Of a stretch of 64,000 nt of DNA, positions 63,649 to 64,000 are shown piece after piece (the stretch's first letter is position 1; each line of letters starts with the position of its first letter). Position numbers and translations under genes: made by a program. The notes under the pieces were generated by a model. The model made no database searches. It was not told the DNA's origin and saw only the letters and a list, made by a program, of their open reading frames with translations. Source of the DNA: Serratia sp. AKBS12 (GTDB lineage Bacteria > Pseudomonadota > Gammaproteobacteria > Enterobacterales > Enterobacteriaceae); the NCBI RefSeq assembly GCF_024793895.1, contig NZ_JANUSB010000015.1:1364001-1428000 (forward strand), read 5' to 3'.

Positions 63649-64000
63649 ATGAAAAGACTGGTCCATCTTCGCCATTATCGCGCCCTGCTGCGCCGCCTGT
63701 TTATCGCGGTATTCCTCGGCATATGTGCCGCGTTGGTGGTATGGCTGTTCCATCGCGCCATGCTGGGGTTGGAGTGGTTGCTGCTCGATCATGAAGATGG
63801 CAGTCTGGTAGCCGCTGCCGCAGCGCTACCGGCCTGGCGTCGCGCACTGACGCCAGCATTGGGCGGACTGGCAGCCGGCCTGTTGTTATGGATGTATCAA
63901 CGTTACCGTCATCAGCGCCCCGCCGCGCCTACCGACTATATGGAAGCGATTGAAACCGGTGACGGTCGGCTGGACGTCAGCGCCAGTCTGGTTAAGTGTC
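63649..64000 (+). CDS. clcB: Voltage-gated ClC-type chloride channel ClcB (3' end missing)
   Basis: The first 117 residues are present. They match the N terminus of ClcB: a first helix at ~17-35 ([19 protein letters not shown]), then [18 protein letters not shown] and the characteristic [13 protein letters not shown]...SLVK segment. ClcB moves chloride across the inner membrane and takes part in acid resistance. The gene runs off the window end before the selectivity motifs. Proximity to ynf genes is also found in E. coli. Confidence 0.9.
   Translation, partial: MKRLVHLRHYRALLRRLFIAVFLGICAALVVWLFHRAMLGLEWLLLDHEDGSLVAAAAALPAWRRALTPALGGLAAGLLLWMYQRYRHQRPAAPTDYMEAIETGDGRLDVSASLVKC

Overview
The window looks like a chromosomal segment of an enterobacterium, most likely Serratia or a close relative. 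Much of it is GC-rich, genes are densely packed and often overlap by 1-8 bases. The right end carries a typical Enterobacterales block (ydfG-like SDR, ynfA, a ynfB-like UPF0482 gene, a DUF1161 gene, a tri-haem yhjA/ccp-type peroxidase under a perfect FNR box, and the start of clcB). The genus is an inference; no rRNA, tRNA or other strong marker gene is present.

Layout. (1) 1-15449, plus strand: a long catabolic locus. It holds a peptide-class ABC importer (partial binding protein, two permeases, one fused double ATPase), a DAO-type FAD oxidoreductase, two GNATs, a GhrA-like dehydrogenase, an M20 amidohydrolase, a GabT-like aminotransferase, an Lrp-type regulator and a HyuA/HyuB pair. I read it as uptake and degradation of a nitrogenous compound, possibly a lactam or hydantoin that HyuAB opens to an omega-amino acid for the aminotransferase. 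The substrate is not known. (2) 15450-21391: a more AT-rich, decayed accessory stretch with an unknown membrane protein, an integrase-like N-terminal fragment, relic ORFs, an octanucleotide tandem repeat, a KAP-family P-loop NTPase, and remnants of a GNAT and an SDR gene. (3) 21392-29623: a chain of small regulator-enzyme modules (YcjY-like hydrolase/LysR, MBL hydrolase/AraC, NDH-like flavoprotein + SDR + MerR, TetR/RidA-like), several with clear palindromic operators. (4) 29655-33204: a Tat-exported dienelactone-hydrolase-like protein, a KGG stress protein, two unknown genes and an ArsR/SRPBCC pair.

(5) 33456-54435: a purine and nicotinate catabolism block. hpxO (urate hydroxylase) lies at one end and guaD-xdhA-xdhB-xdhC at the other, giving guanine -> xanthine -> urate -> 5-hydroxyisourate. 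Between them is a complete nicotinate pathway: nicX-nicR-nicA-nicB on the minus strand and nicC-D-E-F-T on the plus strand, divergent from one intergenic region. Nicotinate is hydroxylated by NicAB, then by NicC to 2,5-dihydroxypyridine. The ring is opened by NicX, and NicD, NicF and NicE yield formate, ammonia and fumarate. NicT is the likely importer. A secreted or periplasmic M3 peptidase gene (dcp-like) separates the nic and xdh blocks.

(6) 55109-64000: an MFS exporter, an aldo/keto reductase, a GNAT, and the ydfG/ynf/ccp/clcB block with a second MFS drug exporter.

The most notable points are the HyuAB/aminotransferase/ABC locus, the nesting of the nic pathway inside the purine genes, the KAP NTPase in a decayed island, and several unusually clean operator palindromes.
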